Assembly: GCF_000830985.1 (NCBI RefSeq)
Contig: NZ_CP007151.1
Coordinates: 2,542,001 to 2,606,000, forward strand
From: Marinobacter similis
Lineage (GTDB): Bacteria; Pseudomonadota; Gammaproteobacteria; Pseudomonadales; Oleiphilaceae
Direction of reading: 5' to 3'
DNA length: 64,000 nucleotides
In this document: in pieces, positions 21,179-31,556 of the stretch
Layout of the letters: every line of letters begins with the position of its first letter
How positions within the stretch are numbered: position 1 is the first letter of the stretch
Program-made: the position numbers and the translations under genes
The notes under the pieces: generated by a model
What the model saw: the letters and a program-made list of their open reading frames with translations, nothing else
Database searches by the model: none
What the model was told of the DNA's origin: nothing

Positions 21179-22653
21179 GTGAAGAGATTCTGATCAACGT
21201 GACCCCCGTCGAAACCCGCGTAGCGCTGGTTGAGAACGGTATGTTGCAGGAAGCCTATATTGAGCGCACCAGCCGTAAGGGCATCGTCGGCAATATTTAC
21301 AAGGGCAAGGTGGTCAGAGTCCTCCCGGGCATGGAAGCGGCGTTTGTTGATATCGGCCTGGAGCGGGCGGCTTTTATCCACGCCTCGGATGTGATCTCCC
21401 AGTCCGGACCAGACGATTCCAACGATGGCCCCAAGACCGTGCCCGACATCCGCACACTGCTCCGTGAAGGTCAGTCTCTGGTGGTACAGGTCACCAAGGA
21501 TCCGATCGGAACCAAAGGCGCACGCCTGACCACTCAACTGTCGATTCCATCGCGCTATCTCGTATTCATGCCGGGTGTCAGCCACGTGGGTATCTCCCAG
21601 CGCATCGAGGACGACACCGAGCGTGCTCGTCTGAAGGGGCTGGTGGAAGGTGCAGCTGAAGAAGAGACCGAAGTGGATGGTGGCTACATCATCCGCACCG
21701 CAGCCGAAGCCGCGTCCTCGGATGAGCTGATCGGCGACATGACCTACCTGCATCGCCTTAGCCAGTCGATTCATGAGCGCATTTCAAAAGTGCAGGCGCC
21801 GGCGGTGGTGTATCAGGATCTGCCCCTGTTTATCCGAACCATTCGGGATCTGATCCGCCCCCAAACAGAAAAAGTGCGCATCGACAGCCGCGAAAGCCAC
21901 CAGCGCGTGATGGAGTTCGTGGAAGAGTTTGTCACCGAATTTGCGGACAAGGTGGAGTACTACCCGGGGGAGCGTCCGATCTTTGACCTTTATTCGGTGG
22001 AGGACGAGATCCAGAAGGCCCTGAGTCGCAAGGTGCAGCTCAAGTCGGGCGGTTACGTAATCATCGATCAGACCGAAGCCATGACCACCATCGATATCAA
22101 TACCGGTGGATTCGTTGGGCATCGGAACCTGGAAGAGACTATCTTCAAGACGAACCTGGAAGCGGCGCGGGCGATCAGCCGTCAGGTGCGGCTGCGCAAT
22201 CTCGGCGGCATCATCATCATCGATTTTATCGACATGGAAGATACCGAGCATCAGCGCCAGGTGCACCGGATGCTGGAAAAGATGCTCGAGCGGGACCACG
22301 CCAAGACCAAGATCACCGGTGTTTCCGAACTGGGACTGGTGGAAATGACCCGCAAGCGCACCACCGAAAGCCTCGGTCAGGTGCTGTGTGAACCTTGCCC
22401 AATCTGTGATGGTCGCGGCTTCCTGAAAACCAGTGAAACCGTATGCTACGAGATTTTCCGTGAAATCTTGCGGGTCAACCGGGCCTATGAGGCGGAAAAC
22501 TATCTGGTGATGGCGTCCCAGAGTGTGGTTGATCGATTGCTGGATGAGGAATCCGACAATGTCGCCGATCTTGAAACCTTCATCAGCAAGACCATCCGAT
22601 TCCAGGTAGAGCCGTTCTACAGCCAGGAGCAGTACGATGTGGTTCTGCTCTGA
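21175..22653 (+). CDS. rng: Ribonuclease G
   Basis: Endoribonuclease of the RNase E/G family, cleaving single-stranded AU-rich RNA and the 16S rRNA 5' end. It has 492 residues, without the RNase E C-terminal scaffold. The S1 domain lies in YKGKVVRVLPGMEAAFVDIG. The catalytic DNase-I-like region has MTTIDINTGGFVG and IIIDFIDMEDTEHQRQV. The zinc-link is CEPCPICDGRGF. It starts MSEEILINVTPVETRVALVE. It overlaps the end of maf, and yhdP follows after 40 bp. Confidence 0.97.
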   Translation: MSEEILINVTPVETRVALVENGMLQEAYIERTSRKGIVGNIYKGKVVRVLPGMEAAFVDIGLERAAFIHASDVISQSGPDDSNDGPKTVPDIRTLLREGQSLVVQVTKDPIGTKGARLTTQLSIPSRYLVFMPGVSHVGISQRIEDDTERARLKGLVEGAAEEETEVDGGYIIRTAAEAASSDELIGDMTYLHRLSQSIHERISKVQAPAVVYQDLPLFIRTIRDLIRPQTEKVRIDSRESHQRVMEFVEEFVTEFADKVEYYPGERPIFDLYSVEDEIQKALSRKVQLKSGGYVIIDQTEAMTTIDINTGGFVGHRNLEETIFKTNLEAARAISRQVRLRNLGGIIIIDFIDMEDTEHQRQVHRMLEKMLERDHAKTKITGVSELGLVEMTRKRTTESLGQVLCEPCPICDGRGFLKTSETVCYEIFREILRVNRAYEAENYLVMASQSVVDRLLDEESDNVADLETFISKTIRFQVEPFYSQEQYDVVLL

Positions 22654-22693
22654 TTCGATGTCAGCCTGCCAACATGGCGTATAGGGCTCGCTA

Positions 22694-25600
22694 ATGTCCC
22701 ACGACGACCGCGAGCCGCCCTGGCCGGAGCACATGGCAGAGAGCCCGCCGGTCAAAGTTGCCGCCAAGCTCTCCAGCCTGGTGTGGTGGTTCCTGCTAGT
22801 GGTGCTTCTGGTCTTTGCGTTATACGCAGGCGTAGGGCGCCAACTCACCCGCAATGTCGATGCCTTCGCCGACGATCTGGCCGAAGCGCTCTCCGCACGC
22901 ATCGGTCACGATGTGGCTATCGGCAGTCTGTCCTCGCGCTGGTTCTGGCTCGATCCCTCTTTTACCGCCCGCAATATCAGTATTGCCAACCGGGACTCCG
23001 ACGTCACCGTAGCCCGGGTTGATCACCTTCAGGTGCGCTTCGACTTCCTGTCGTCGCTGCTTCGCATGCGGGTGGTTTTTGAAGACTTCGAAGTGGATGG
23101 CGTTGAGCTTGCGCTGAATCAGTCCGAGTCGGGGGAGGTGGAGGTGCGTGGCGCCGAGCTGCCCGAGCCCGTGAACCACCGTCTGAAAGATTGGCTCGAT
23201 CTGGCCGGCAAGTGGCTGTCTGAGCCCTACGTCAAAATCACCCGGTTAAGTCTGGGCATCCGCGACAATCAGGGCAATGTGCGCACTGTTGATGTGCCCC
23301 AGCTGGACCTGGTGTACCGAAAGGGCCTATTTCGGGCCTCCGGACGAGCCATCAAGTCTGGAACCACCGAACAGTTGGCCAGTTTCAGTCTGGTTGGTAA
23401 GCACTTCTTCCGGGGTGATTTCACCGGTCAGCTTTATCTGGATGTGAATTCCGGTCGGCTGTTTGATGGCCTGATCGACGACTACCAATGGCGGTCCATT
23501 CGGGTAGAGGGTTTTGATCTAGGCGGTGAGGCCTGGCTGACATTCCGCGATGGTGAGCTGCTGCAGGTTACCGGAACGGTGCGGACACCTTATCTGCAGC
23601 TTGGTGTCGGTCAGGAATCCCTGGCCCCGATTGAAAATATCCGGGCCCGATTCGGTTGGCGCCGTTCTGCGGCGGGGGCGCTTGATGCAGGTTCCAGCCA
23701 GAGGGAAGGTGCCGTCAAACAACCTGGTGGCACCGGGGAATGGCATCTCAAGCAGTTAGAGTGGACCTGGAACGGTAACCAGGTGTCACCGTTCAGTCTT
23801 CGCCTGATGCCGGAAGAGGGTGGAGTCACTGTCATTGCCGATGCATTACCGCTGGGGCCTACTAGACGACTGCTTTCCCGCCTACCCATCTTGCCAGAAC
23901 GGGGTGCCGACGCCCTTGAGAATTACCGGCCCAGAGGTTATCTGGACCGGGTGTCCCTGTGGTTGCCGGAGCTCGGCGACGACAACACCTTCGAACTCAC
24001 CGGACAGCTGCGTGACCTGAGTGTTGAAGCTTACCGGGGGGCTCCGGGTGTAAGCGGGCTATCTGGAATGCTGTACGTTGCCCGTAACGCCGGTTATGTC
24101 CAGATGGACACTGCCGATGCGCCGGTGCGTTTGTCCTTCCCTCAGCTGTACGAAAACGGGTGGGCCTTTTCACAGCTGGACGGGCTGGTGGCTTGGCAGC
24201 TGAAGGATGGCATTACCCGGGTATTCTCCGACAGCATTCGCATGCGCCAGCTCGACGGCCCGGGGCTTACCGGCGCGTTCGACCTGAAACTGAATCGCGC
24301 TGGCGAGGACAATCTGGGCCTCAAGGTAGGATTGGAAGGGGCCGATGAAAACGCGTTAGAAGACCTTATTCCGAGCAAGGTGGTGAGTACCGAGCTGTAC
24401 GATTGGCTGACAACCTCGATCACTCGGCTGATGTTACTTCCGGGGTTTATTATGGCCATGGCCAGATCGGCTCGGACGCACCACCGGGTTCATTCGTATC
24501 TTCCATGGAGTTTAATTTTGAGAACGCCAGCGTCCGCTATGACCCGCGCTGGCCGGAAGTGACAGATGCCCGTGGCCAGGTGGTGGTCAATGGTCTCGAT
24601 ACCCGGGTGACCCTGGAGCGGGCGCAAACCGGCGGCTTGAACCTGGATTCCAGTAAAGTGACGGTGGTGCCCGATGAGCAAGGCACGGTTGTGGTTGTCG
24701 ATGCAGCCGCTGATGTGCCCGGCGAGGCGGTCAGGTTCTGGATGGACAACAGTCCATTGGGCGAAATGGCGGGCACAGAGGCCCAGCGCCTTGAATTCGA
24801 CGGCCAGTATCGGCTGGGCCTGGGCATCTCGCTACCGCTAGGTGCCGAGGGGGAGGTTTCGGTGGACGCCCGCGTGAGCGCCGATAAGGCAACCGTCTCT
24901 TACCCGCCGGCAGGCCTGGCCTGGGAAGAGGTCAGTGGCGAGTTGGTGTACCAATCTGCCGAGGGTATCTCTGGCGGTCCGCTGACCGCTCGATTCCTGG
25001 ACGCACCGGTGCGTATACGCCTGTCCAGTAGTGCTTCCGGCGAGGCGCTTTCGATTCGACAGACCGGGCAATACCCGGTGGCCGAGTTGCTTGCAGCGGC
25101 CGGGGTGGCGCCGGGACGCACGTTGGGGCTTACCGGAACCGTGGACTATGCGGCCGGCCTGGAGGTCAGCGCGGATGCCAGCTCCAAGATCTGGGTGCGG
25201 TCAGACCTGCAGGGTGTCGAGGTTGCCTGGCCGCAGCCGCTGGCGAAATCGGCCGACGAGTCAGCGCCCCTTGAGGCGACTATCAATCCGCAGGCACCCG
25301 GTGGCCTTGCGGTCTCCGGCACCTGGGAAAACCGGGCCTCGTTTGATGTGCTTTGGAAGCCCACGGGGCTGGAGGTCAATCTCGGGCATCTCTATCTGGG
25401 GCGCCATACCCTCGACGACATTGAGATTGAAGCTCTGGACCTGGGCGACCGCTGGGTAGTGACCGCTAAATCCGAGCGGGCCCTGGGCCGTATAGCGGTG
25501 CCCGATGACGGCAGCACCGTGATGGCTGACTTCGAGCGGGTGCGGCTGACTCGAGATGATTCCGCCGAGCAGGAGAAGCCGGAGCTGCTGACTTTCGAGG

Positions 25601-26466
25601 AGCAGCTGCAGGCGTTTCGAGATCTTGATATGGGCGAGTGGCCCGATGTGAACGTTTCGATTGCCGATCTGCAACTGAACGATGAAACCCTGGGGGCCTG
25701 GTCATTCAAGCTGCGCCCCGCACCTTACCGACTGGCGGTGGAGAGCATTGAGGGTCGGCTTAAATCATTGACCCTGGTCGGGGATATGAGTTGGAGTATC
25801 ATCGATGACCGAGAGACCAGCCGGTTTGCCGGTTCGGTCACTGGCGGCAAGGTGGCAGATCTGAACAGCCTGTTTGGAACCGAGATTCCGCTAACCAACG
25901 AAAGCACCAACATTGAACTCGATCTGGACTGGCCGGGCCGGCCGGATGAGATTTCTCTCACCGATATGAACGGGTCGGTCAGCCTCCGGTTGGACGAGGG
26001 CATCATTCTCGAGCAGAACAACACGGCCCAGGTTTTCCGGGTCTTCAATTTGTTGAATGCCGATACCCTCTGGCGCCGGTTGCAGCTGGACTTTTCTGAC
26101 CTCTATGAGCGTGGTGTGGCCTTCGATGCGATTTCCGGTCGGGCCCAGCTGGTGGACGGGCGCGTTAACATGGATCCCGAGCTCCAAGTGGTGGGGCCTT
26201 CCGGCGCCTTCAAGCTCAGCGGATCAACCGACATCGCGACCGAAACCCTTGATATGCGTCTGGTGGTAGTCCTGCCGCTGACCCAGAACCTGCCGTTGGC
26301 AGCTTTGCTGATGGGGGCCGGCGCTCCCATAGGTGGGGCTTTGTTTGTTTTGGACAAGATTCTGGGCGATCCTTTAAGCAAACTTACCAGCGCGTCTTAC
26401 GGAGTGACCGGCACCTGGGACGACCCGAAGGTGGATCTCCGGCGAGTATTCGACAATGGCGAATGA
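22694..26466 (+). CDS. yhdP: YhdP-type AsmA-like intermembrane lipid transport protein (frameshifted)
   Basis: Large AsmA/TamB-superfamily protein thought to bridge the inner and outer membranes and move phospholipids, with TamB and YdbH as partners. One N-terminal membrane helix (LVWWFLLVVLLVFALYAGVG) precedes a very long beta-rich region. The C-terminal end carries the YhdP signature region VFRVFNLLNADTLWRRLQLD and LAALLMGAGAPIGGALFVLD. The frame breaks near 24423, and one added C (ATCACTCGG to ATCACCTCGG) joins WLTTSIT to SADVTSGVYYGHG. The restored length is 1257 residues, near the family norm. Its stop is 12 bp before the nitrilase gene. Confidence 0.92.
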
Positions 26467-26478
26467 CAGGAGCTGACT

Positions 26479-27317
26479 ATGACCGCAATCGTTTCCGGCC
26501 GGGTGGCTGCCATCCAGATGGTGAGCACCCACGACATTGACGCCAATTTGCAGGAAGCTCGCAGATTGCTGAAGGAGGCTGCCGATCAGGGCGTGACGGT
26601 GGCGGTGCTGCCGGAAAACTTTGCCGTTCTGGCGACCCATCAGATGCTCGAGTGCGGCCGCACCGAGGCCAGTGACCAGCCTGTGATCCGGGCGTTCCTG
26701 GCGGAGCAGGCGAGAACCCTGGGGTTGTGGATCGTCGGCGGCTCCTTGCCCCTGGCGGAACGGCCGGATGGTACAGCCATCAGTGACCGGGTGCGGGCCA
26801 GTTGTCTGGTCTTCGACGCGCAAGGGCAGGAGGTCGCTCGTTACGACAAGATTCACCTGTTCGATGCATGGTGGAAGACGCTCACGGCCAATACCGGGAA
26901 TCGGATACCTTTGAGCCAGGCGAGCAGCTGGCAACGGTTGACACCCCGGCCGGCAAGCTGGGACTGGCAATCTGCTACGATCTGCGGTTTCCAGAGCTGT
27001 TTCGGGCCCTGCGTGCCGAGGGCGTGGACTGGGTTTGCCTGCCGAGCGCCTTCACCTGGCAGACCGGTGAGGCTCACTGGCATGCGCTAATCCGCGCCCG
27101 TGCCATTGAAAATCAGGTGGCGGTTGTGGCGCCGGGCCAGGGCGGACAAAACAGCGAGCGGCGCAGAACTTACGGCCATTCCCTGATCTGCGATCCTTGG
27201 GGCAAGGTGGTGTCTGAGTTGGCTGAAGGACCGGGAGTTGTGGTGGCAGACCTGGATGGCGATCAGCTGGTGGAGCTGCGAAAGCGGATGCCGGTATGGG
27301 AGCACCGCCGGCTCTAG
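26479..27317 (+). CDS. Nitrilase-superfamily carbon-nitrogen hydrolase (frameshifted)
   Basis: Member of the nitrilase superfamily related to Nit1/Nit2-like amidases such as deaminated-glutathione amidase; the substrate is inferred from family only. The catalytic triad is visible: Glu in VAVLPENFAVL, Lys in ARYDKIHLFDA and Cys in LAICYDLRFPELF. The frame breaks near 26867, and one added C (GATGCATGG to GATGCCATGG) joins the halves into 279 residues. AGGAG lies 7 nt before the ATG. It closes the mreBCD-maf-rng-yhdP-nit transcription unit. In pseudomonads tldD usually follows, but here a palindromic terminator and yjgA follow instead. Confidence 0.9.
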
Positions 27318-27326
27318 AGCCGGCGG
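27305..27326. terminator. Perfect 22-nt palindrome between convergent nit and yjgA
   Basis: CCGCCGGCTC, TA, GAGCCGGCGG: a perfect palindrome that includes the nitrilase stop codon TAG and lies 8 nt from the yjgA stop. Placed between convergent genes, it probably acts as a bidirectional transcript end, although no long T-run follows on either strand. Confidence 0.6.
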
Positions 27327-27333
27327 CAGCAAC

Positions 27334-27863
27334 TCAGTTAGTTGCTTCGGCGTCGTCGATGCATTCACGGAGGTAGCGGAACAGTTTTCGCGCCTGCCCG
27401 GTATTTTTCTGTTTTTCGACGTCTTTTCGGGCATTTCGCGCCAGGTTGCGCAAATGCTGCATGTCGGCGCTCGGGCAGTAATTAAAGAATTCGCCCACCA
27501 CGGAGTCGCCTTCGGTGATCATTCGATCACGCCAGCGCTCGGCCAGATGGTGACGCCGGGTGTGCTCTTCACTGCCCGCATCAAACGCATCAATGGCTCG
27601 CTTCAGGCATCGGGATCGTCTTCCTGGCGAATGATCTTGCCAACGTACTGCAAGTGACGGCGCTTGGCTTCGTTCTGACGAATGCGACGGGATTCTTCAA
27701 TCGCGGACCGAAGGGTCTCGCTGATCGGTAGGGTATCGAGTTGGTCATTGCTCAGATCAAGCATGCGCTTACCGAGATCCTGCAGGGCATGCATTTCCCG
27801 TTTGAGCTGAGATTTGCTCTTGCCAAATTCGTCTTCGTCGTCGTACTGGTCGTGCTGAGTCAT
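27334..27863 (-). CDS. yjgA: Ribosome-associated protein YjgA (DUF615; frameshifted)
   Basis: DUF615 protein (also called DarP) that associates with late 50S ribosomal precursors. It is helical, charged and about 176 residues. The N-terminal DEDEFGKSKSQLKREMHALQ and the C-terminal EFFNYCPSADMQHLRNLARN are family hallmarks. The frame breaks near 27606, and one added C (GCCTGAAG to GCCCTGAAG) joins EDDPDA to LKRAIDAFDAGSEEH. In many relatives yjgA is next to pmbA, which is absent here. It is followed upstream by mgtE on the same strand. Confidence 0.93.
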
Positions 27864-27895
27864 GGTAAATCCATTGATGTTCGGTAGTGCGTCGG

Positions 27896-29257
27896 TTACG
27901 CGTAAAATATCGTGGCCAGGCCAAGGAAGGACATAAAGCCGACTACATCGGTAACCGTTGTCAGAATAACGCTGCCTGCTAACGCCGGGTCAATGTTGCG
28001 CGATTTCAGGAACAGGGGTAACACCGTCCCCACCAGTGCCGCAGCCACCAGGTTGATGATCAATGCCGCTGCTATGATGGCGCCAATCAGTATGTCCTGG
28101 AACCAGGCAGCGGCTGCCGTCGCAACGACCAGTGCCCAGAATACACCATTGAGGGCACCAGACATGAATTCCCGGTTCAGCAGCCAGCCCACATTGGCGC
28201 CGCTTATCTGGCCCACGGCCATGCCTCGAATCACCAGGGTCAGGGTCTGACTACCGGCGATGCCGCCCATGCTCGCCACAATAGGCATCAGAACGGCCAG
28301 TGCCACCACCTTGGTGATGGTTTCTTCAAACAGGCCAATAACCCCGGAGGCAATGAAAGCGGTAATCAGGTTAATGCCAAGCCATACTGCCCGACGGCGC
28401 GTGGTTTTCCAGACCGGTGCAAAGGTGTCTTCGTCTTCATCCAGACCCGCCATGCTCATCAGCGAGTGATCGGCGTCTTCACGAATAACATCGACCACGT
28501 CATCGATGGTGATCCGACCCAGCAATCTGCCGTCTTCGTTCACCACTGGTGCCGAGATCAGGTCGTAGCGCTCGAACAGAGTGGCTACCTTGGTGTCGGA
28601 CAGGGTGACGGGGATGGGTTCGATGTCGGTATCCATCACTTCCCGCACCGTGGATGCCGGGTTGGAGACCAGCATCTTGGTGATCGGCAACATGCCGATA
28701 AACTCATCCCGTCGGCTGACCACAATCAGGCTGTCGGTCATGGGCGGCAGTGTGCGGTGTCGGCGCAGGTAGCGCAGCACAACGTCGATACTGATGTCCG
28801 GACGCACCGTAATGGTGTCGGTGTTCATCAGGCCGCCGGCCGTGTCTTCCGGGTAGGAAAGCACTTCCTCGACGCGCTGGCGGTCCTGCTCGTCCATGGT
28901 GTCCAGGACTTCCTGGATCACTGTATCTGGCAGTTGCTGGAGCAAGTCAGCGAGATCGTCTGACTCGAAATCCTCGATAATATCCGCCAGTTCCTGGGCG
29001 TTCAGCTGGCTCAGGAAGTAGCCACGAATATCGTCGCTGAGATACTGGAGGACTTCCCCTTCCAGCTGCTTATCAACCAGATTCCAGAGCAGGGCGCGCT
29101 GGCGGGGAGGGGATGATTCCAGCAGGTGGGCGATATCACTGGGGCTAAGGCCGCCATTCAGGATCCGGGCAACCTGTTTCAGGGCACCACTATCCAGGGC
29201 CTCGCTCAGGGAGCGGAGCCTTTGGCGGGCCTGGCTTTTTTCCAGAATATCGGTCAT
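27896..29257 (-). CDS. mgtE: Magnesium transporter MgtE
   Basis: Mg2+ channel/transporter of the inner membrane, 453 residues, standard length. The N-terminal MgtE_N superhelical domain (IAHLLESSPPRQRALLWNLV) is followed by a CBS pair (VLSYPEDTAGGLMNTDTITV; PVVNEDGRLLGRITIDDVVD) and five C-terminal membrane helices containing SMGGIAGSQTLTLVIRGMA, the pore-region signature. No anomalies were seen. The 127 bp upstream to ptsO contain no gene. Confidence 0.95.
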   Translation of the reverse strand: MTDILEKSQARQRLRSLSEALDSGALKQVARILNGGLSPSDIAHLLESSPPRQRALLWNLVDKQLEGEVLQYLSDDIRGYFLSQLNAQELADIIEDFESDDLADLLQQLPDTVIQEVLDTMDEQDRQRVEEVLSYPEDTAGGLMNTDTITVRPDISIDVVLRYLRRHRTLPPMTDSLIVVSRRDEFIGMLPITKMLVSNPASTVREVMDTDIEPIPVTLSDTKVATLFERYDLISAPVVNEDGRLLGRITIDDVVDVIREDADHSLMSMAGLDEDEDTFAPVWKTTRRRAVWLGINLITAFIASGVIGLFEETITKVVALAVLMPIVASMGGIAGSQTLTLVIRGMAVGQISGANVGWLLNREFMSGALNGVFWALVVATAAAAWFQDILIGAIIAAALIINLVAAALVGTVLPLFLKSRNIDPALAGSVILTTVTDVVGFMSFLGLATIFYA

Positions 29258-29384
29258 GGATCACCCACAGTCAGAAAACGCCTGTATTATAGCGGAGTTA
29301 GGGCGCACAGGTCAGAAAGAGTTGTAGGTGAATCCCGCAGAGAACAACGCAAAACGGAAGAGGGAAGGGTGAGGCAACGGAAGC

Positions 29385-29653
29385 CTATTCGCCCTCGCCA
29401 AAATAGTCGTTGATCAACGCCGTCAGTGCTTCGATGGCGGCCTCTTCATCCGGCCCATCGGCAACCAGTTCCACGTCGGTGCTTGGCTGGCCGCCAGCAT
29501 CATCACCTGCATGATGTTCTTGGCGTCCACATCCCGGCCCTTGCCATTGATTCGTACGCTGCTCTCGAACTCTGAGGCCGTGGCAACCAGCTTGGCGGTT
29601 GCCCGGGCATGCAGTCCCAGTTTGTTAATGATGGTAATGGGGCGACGAATCAT
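29385..29653 (-). CDS. ptsO: Nitrogen-PTS phosphocarrier protein NPr (frameshifted)
   Basis: HPr-like phosphocarrier of the PTS-Ntr system, passing phosphate from PtsP to PtsN. It has about 89 residues. The phosphorylated histidine is in NKLGLHARATAKLV, and DAKNIMQVMMLAAS matches the region around the regulatory Ser of HPr. The frame breaks near 29482, and one added G (CAAGCACC to CAAGGCACC) restores GTDVELVADGPDEEAAIEAL and the end INDYFGEGE. The start is ATG 29653, 7 nt after rapZ. It is last in the ptsN-rapZ-ptsO group. Confidence 0.93.
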
Positions 29654-29660
29654 GATGGGC

Positions 29661-30545
29661 TCAGATCTCTCCGCGGGTTTGCAGATGCGGTAGTTCGGTG
29701 TGCCGGACCTGAACATTGGTGTAGCTGTTACGGAAGTGCGCGCTGAGTTGTTCGCTGACGTACACCGAACGGTGCTGGCCGCCGGTGCACCCGATGGAAA
29801 TGGTCATGTAGCTACGGTTGCTGTCGGCGAAAGAAGGCAGCCAGGATTCCAGAAAGGCGATCAGGTCATCAATCATCTTGCGGCTGGCCGGTTCTTTCTC
29901 CAGAAAGTCGATCACCGGCTGGTCAGTGCCGACGAATTTGCGCAAGCTGGTGTCCCAGTAAGGATTGGGTAAGCAGCGAACGTCAAAGACGTAGTCGGAA
30001 TCCAGCGGCACACCATGCTTGAACCCGAACGACTGAAACAGCAACGCCAATTCCTGGTCTTTCCGGCCAACCACCCGCTGCTTCACCATGTCCCGCAACT
30101 CGTACATGGACATGCCAGTGGTGTTCACGTAAAGGTCGGACAGCTTTGACAGAGGCTCCAGCAGTTTCTTCTCATTGGTGATGGCCTCGCGAAGCGAGGT
30201 CTTGTCATCGCTCAGGGGGTGCTTGCGCCGGGTGGCATGGAAACGCTGGAGCAGTGACTGTTCGTCGGCATCGAGAAAAATGACCTCGACGGTGACGCCG
30301 GTGTTCTGAAGCTGGCGGTAGATGTCTTCAAAGTTGGCCAATTCGGCAGAGAGGTTGCGGGCGTCGATGCTGACCGCCATCTTGCTGAGGCGCCCGGGCG
30401 AGGTTTTGTTGGTCGCCTCCCGGGTGAGCGGGAACAGGAGGCCAATGGGCAGATTATCGATGCAGTAGTAACCGAGGTCCTCAAGGACGTGAAGTGCCGT
30501 ACTCTTACCAGAGCCGGACCTGCCACTTACGATAATCAATTTCAT
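29661..30545 (-). CDS. rapZ: RNase adapter protein RapZ
   Basis: P-loop protein that binds RNA and nucleotide; in enterobacteria it targets the GlmZ sRNA for RNase E cleavage. It has 294 residues. Walker A is VSGRSGSGKST, followed by CIDNLPIGLLFP, and the C-terminal metabolite-binding half contains SIGCTGGQHRSVYVSEQL. In non-enteric gammaproteobacteria the GlmZ target is not established, so its RNA partner here is unknown. It lies between ptsN (37 bp) and ptsO (7 bp), as in E. coli. Confidence 0.96.
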   Translation of the reverse strand: MKLIIVSGRSGSGKSTALHVLEDLGYYCIDNLPIGLLFPLTREATNKTSPGRLSKMAVSIDARNLSAELANFEDIYRQLQNTGVTVEVIFLDADEQSLLQRFHATRRKHPLSDDKTSLREAITNEKKLLEPLSKLSDLYVNTTGMSMYELRDMVKQRVVGRKDQELALLFQSFGFKHGVPLDSDYVFDVRCLPNPYWDTSLRKFVGTDQPVIDFLEKEPASRKMIDDLIAFLESWLPSFADSNRSYMTISIGCTGGQHRSVYVSEQLSAHFRNSYTNVQVRHTELPHLQTRGEI

Positions 30546-30582
30546 ACGCTCACATTCTCCAATACCGTCTCCAGAATTTGAC

Positions 30583-31053
30583 TTACTCGGTCGCTGCCGT
30601 CATGCGCTTGTAAAGTGTGGCGGCATCTTCGCACTGGCGAAGCCGATCGCAGAACGCGCGTTCATTGAACTTTTCCGCCAACTGGCTCAGCAGTTCCAAG
30701 TGTTCGCTGGTGGCCTCTTTGGGAACGACCAGGGCAAACACCAGATCGACTGGTTGGTTGTCGATGGCGTCAAACTCAATGCTCTCTTCCAGCGTCAGCA
30801 AAACGCCCACCACATGATCGAGCCCTTCCAGACGGCAGTGGGGGATGGCAATGCCCTGACCAATGCCGGTGCTGCCCAGACGCTCCCGCCCGATCAGATT
30901 ATTGAAAATCTGAGTCTCGCTGAGAGTGCCGTTATGCTGGTGAATCTGTTCGGCAATGAATTCCAGCACCCGCTTTTTACTGGAAGCGGGGACCCGGCAC
31001 TGGGTCAGCTCTGGCGCAAGAATGTTTTCGATGGTTAAGGATGTGTCGCTCAT
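30583..31053 (-). CDS. ptsN: PTS-Ntr enzyme IIA (PtsN)
   Basis: Terminal phospho-acceptor of the nitrogen PTS. In other bacteria it regulates K+ transport, the stringent response and sigma-54 genes. It has 156 residues. The active-site histidine lies in GIAIPHCRLEGLDHVVG, and LVFALVVPKEATSEHLELLS is typical of the EIIA fold. A strong intrinsic terminator ends only 20 nt upstream of its ATG, leaving no room for a promoter, so expression must come from readthrough of hpf transcripts. Confidence 0.95.
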   Translation of the reverse strand: MSDTSLTIENILAPELTQCRVPASSKKRVLEFIAEQIHQHNGTLSETQIFNNLIGRERLGSTGIGQGIAIPHCRLEGLDHVVGVLLTLEESIEFDAIDNQPVDLVFALVVPKEATSEHLELLSQLAEKFNERAFCDRLRQCEDAATLYKRMTAATE

Positions 31054-31072
31054 GAATCGACTGCAATTCCGT

Positions 31073-31108
31073 AAAAAAAAGGCTGCGGCAGGTTAACCTT
31101 GCCGCAGC
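31073..31108 (-). terminator. Intrinsic terminator/attenuator between hpf and ptsN
   Basis: On the minus strand CTGCGGCA pairs with TGCCGCAG across an AGGTTAACC loop and is followed by CCTTTTTTTT. It begins about 30 nt after the hpf stop and its T-run ends 20 nt before the ptsN ATG. Confidence 0.85.
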
Positions 31109-31139
31109 GCGATGAGATGACATGCACGGTAGCTGGCGT

Positions 31140-31448
31140 CTAACGAGCGCCGTTGCCGTGCATCCGGTCTACATTCTTTTCCTTGTGCTTGAGGATCTGG
31201 CGGTCCAGTTTGTCAATCAGCCCGTCGATGGCCGCATACATGTCCTCGTTTTCTGCCTTTGCGTGTATATCACCACCAACCACGTGCAACGTCGCTTCCG
31301 CCATTTGACGAACTTTCTCCACTTGCAAAGTGACCTGGCAATTACTGATGTGGTCAAAGTGGCGTTCAAGTTTCTCAAATTTTTCCGAGACGTAATCCTT
31401 CAGTGCGGGAGTCAGTTCTACGTGGTGGCCTGAAATGTTGAGTTGCAT
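31140..31448 (-). CDS. hpf: Short ribosome hibernation promoting factor
   Basis: Short-form HPF of 102 residues, which binds the 30S decoding region and promotes 100S dimers with RMF. It starts MQLNISGHHVELTPALKDYV, with the conserved KFEKLERHFDHISNCQVTLQ and DIHAKAENEDMYAAIDGLID. AGGAGAC precedes the ATG. It follows rpoN by about 110 bp that hold a GC-rich imperfect hairpin, and is followed by a strong terminator. Confidence 0.95.
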   Translation of the reverse strand: MQLNISGHHVELTPALKDYVSEKFEKLERHFDHISNCQVTLQVEKVRQMAEATLHVVGGDIHAKAENEDMYAAIDGLIDKLDRQILKHKEKNVDRMHGNGAR

Positions 31449-31556
31449 AGGCGTCTCCTGTTGTCATCGTGCCGGTCCAGACGGGCCGGGCTGAGGCTGG
31501 CGCGCACTGCGCCGCCAAAGTTTGGTCTGGGGGAGCCCCCGTGAGGCAGGGCTCTC

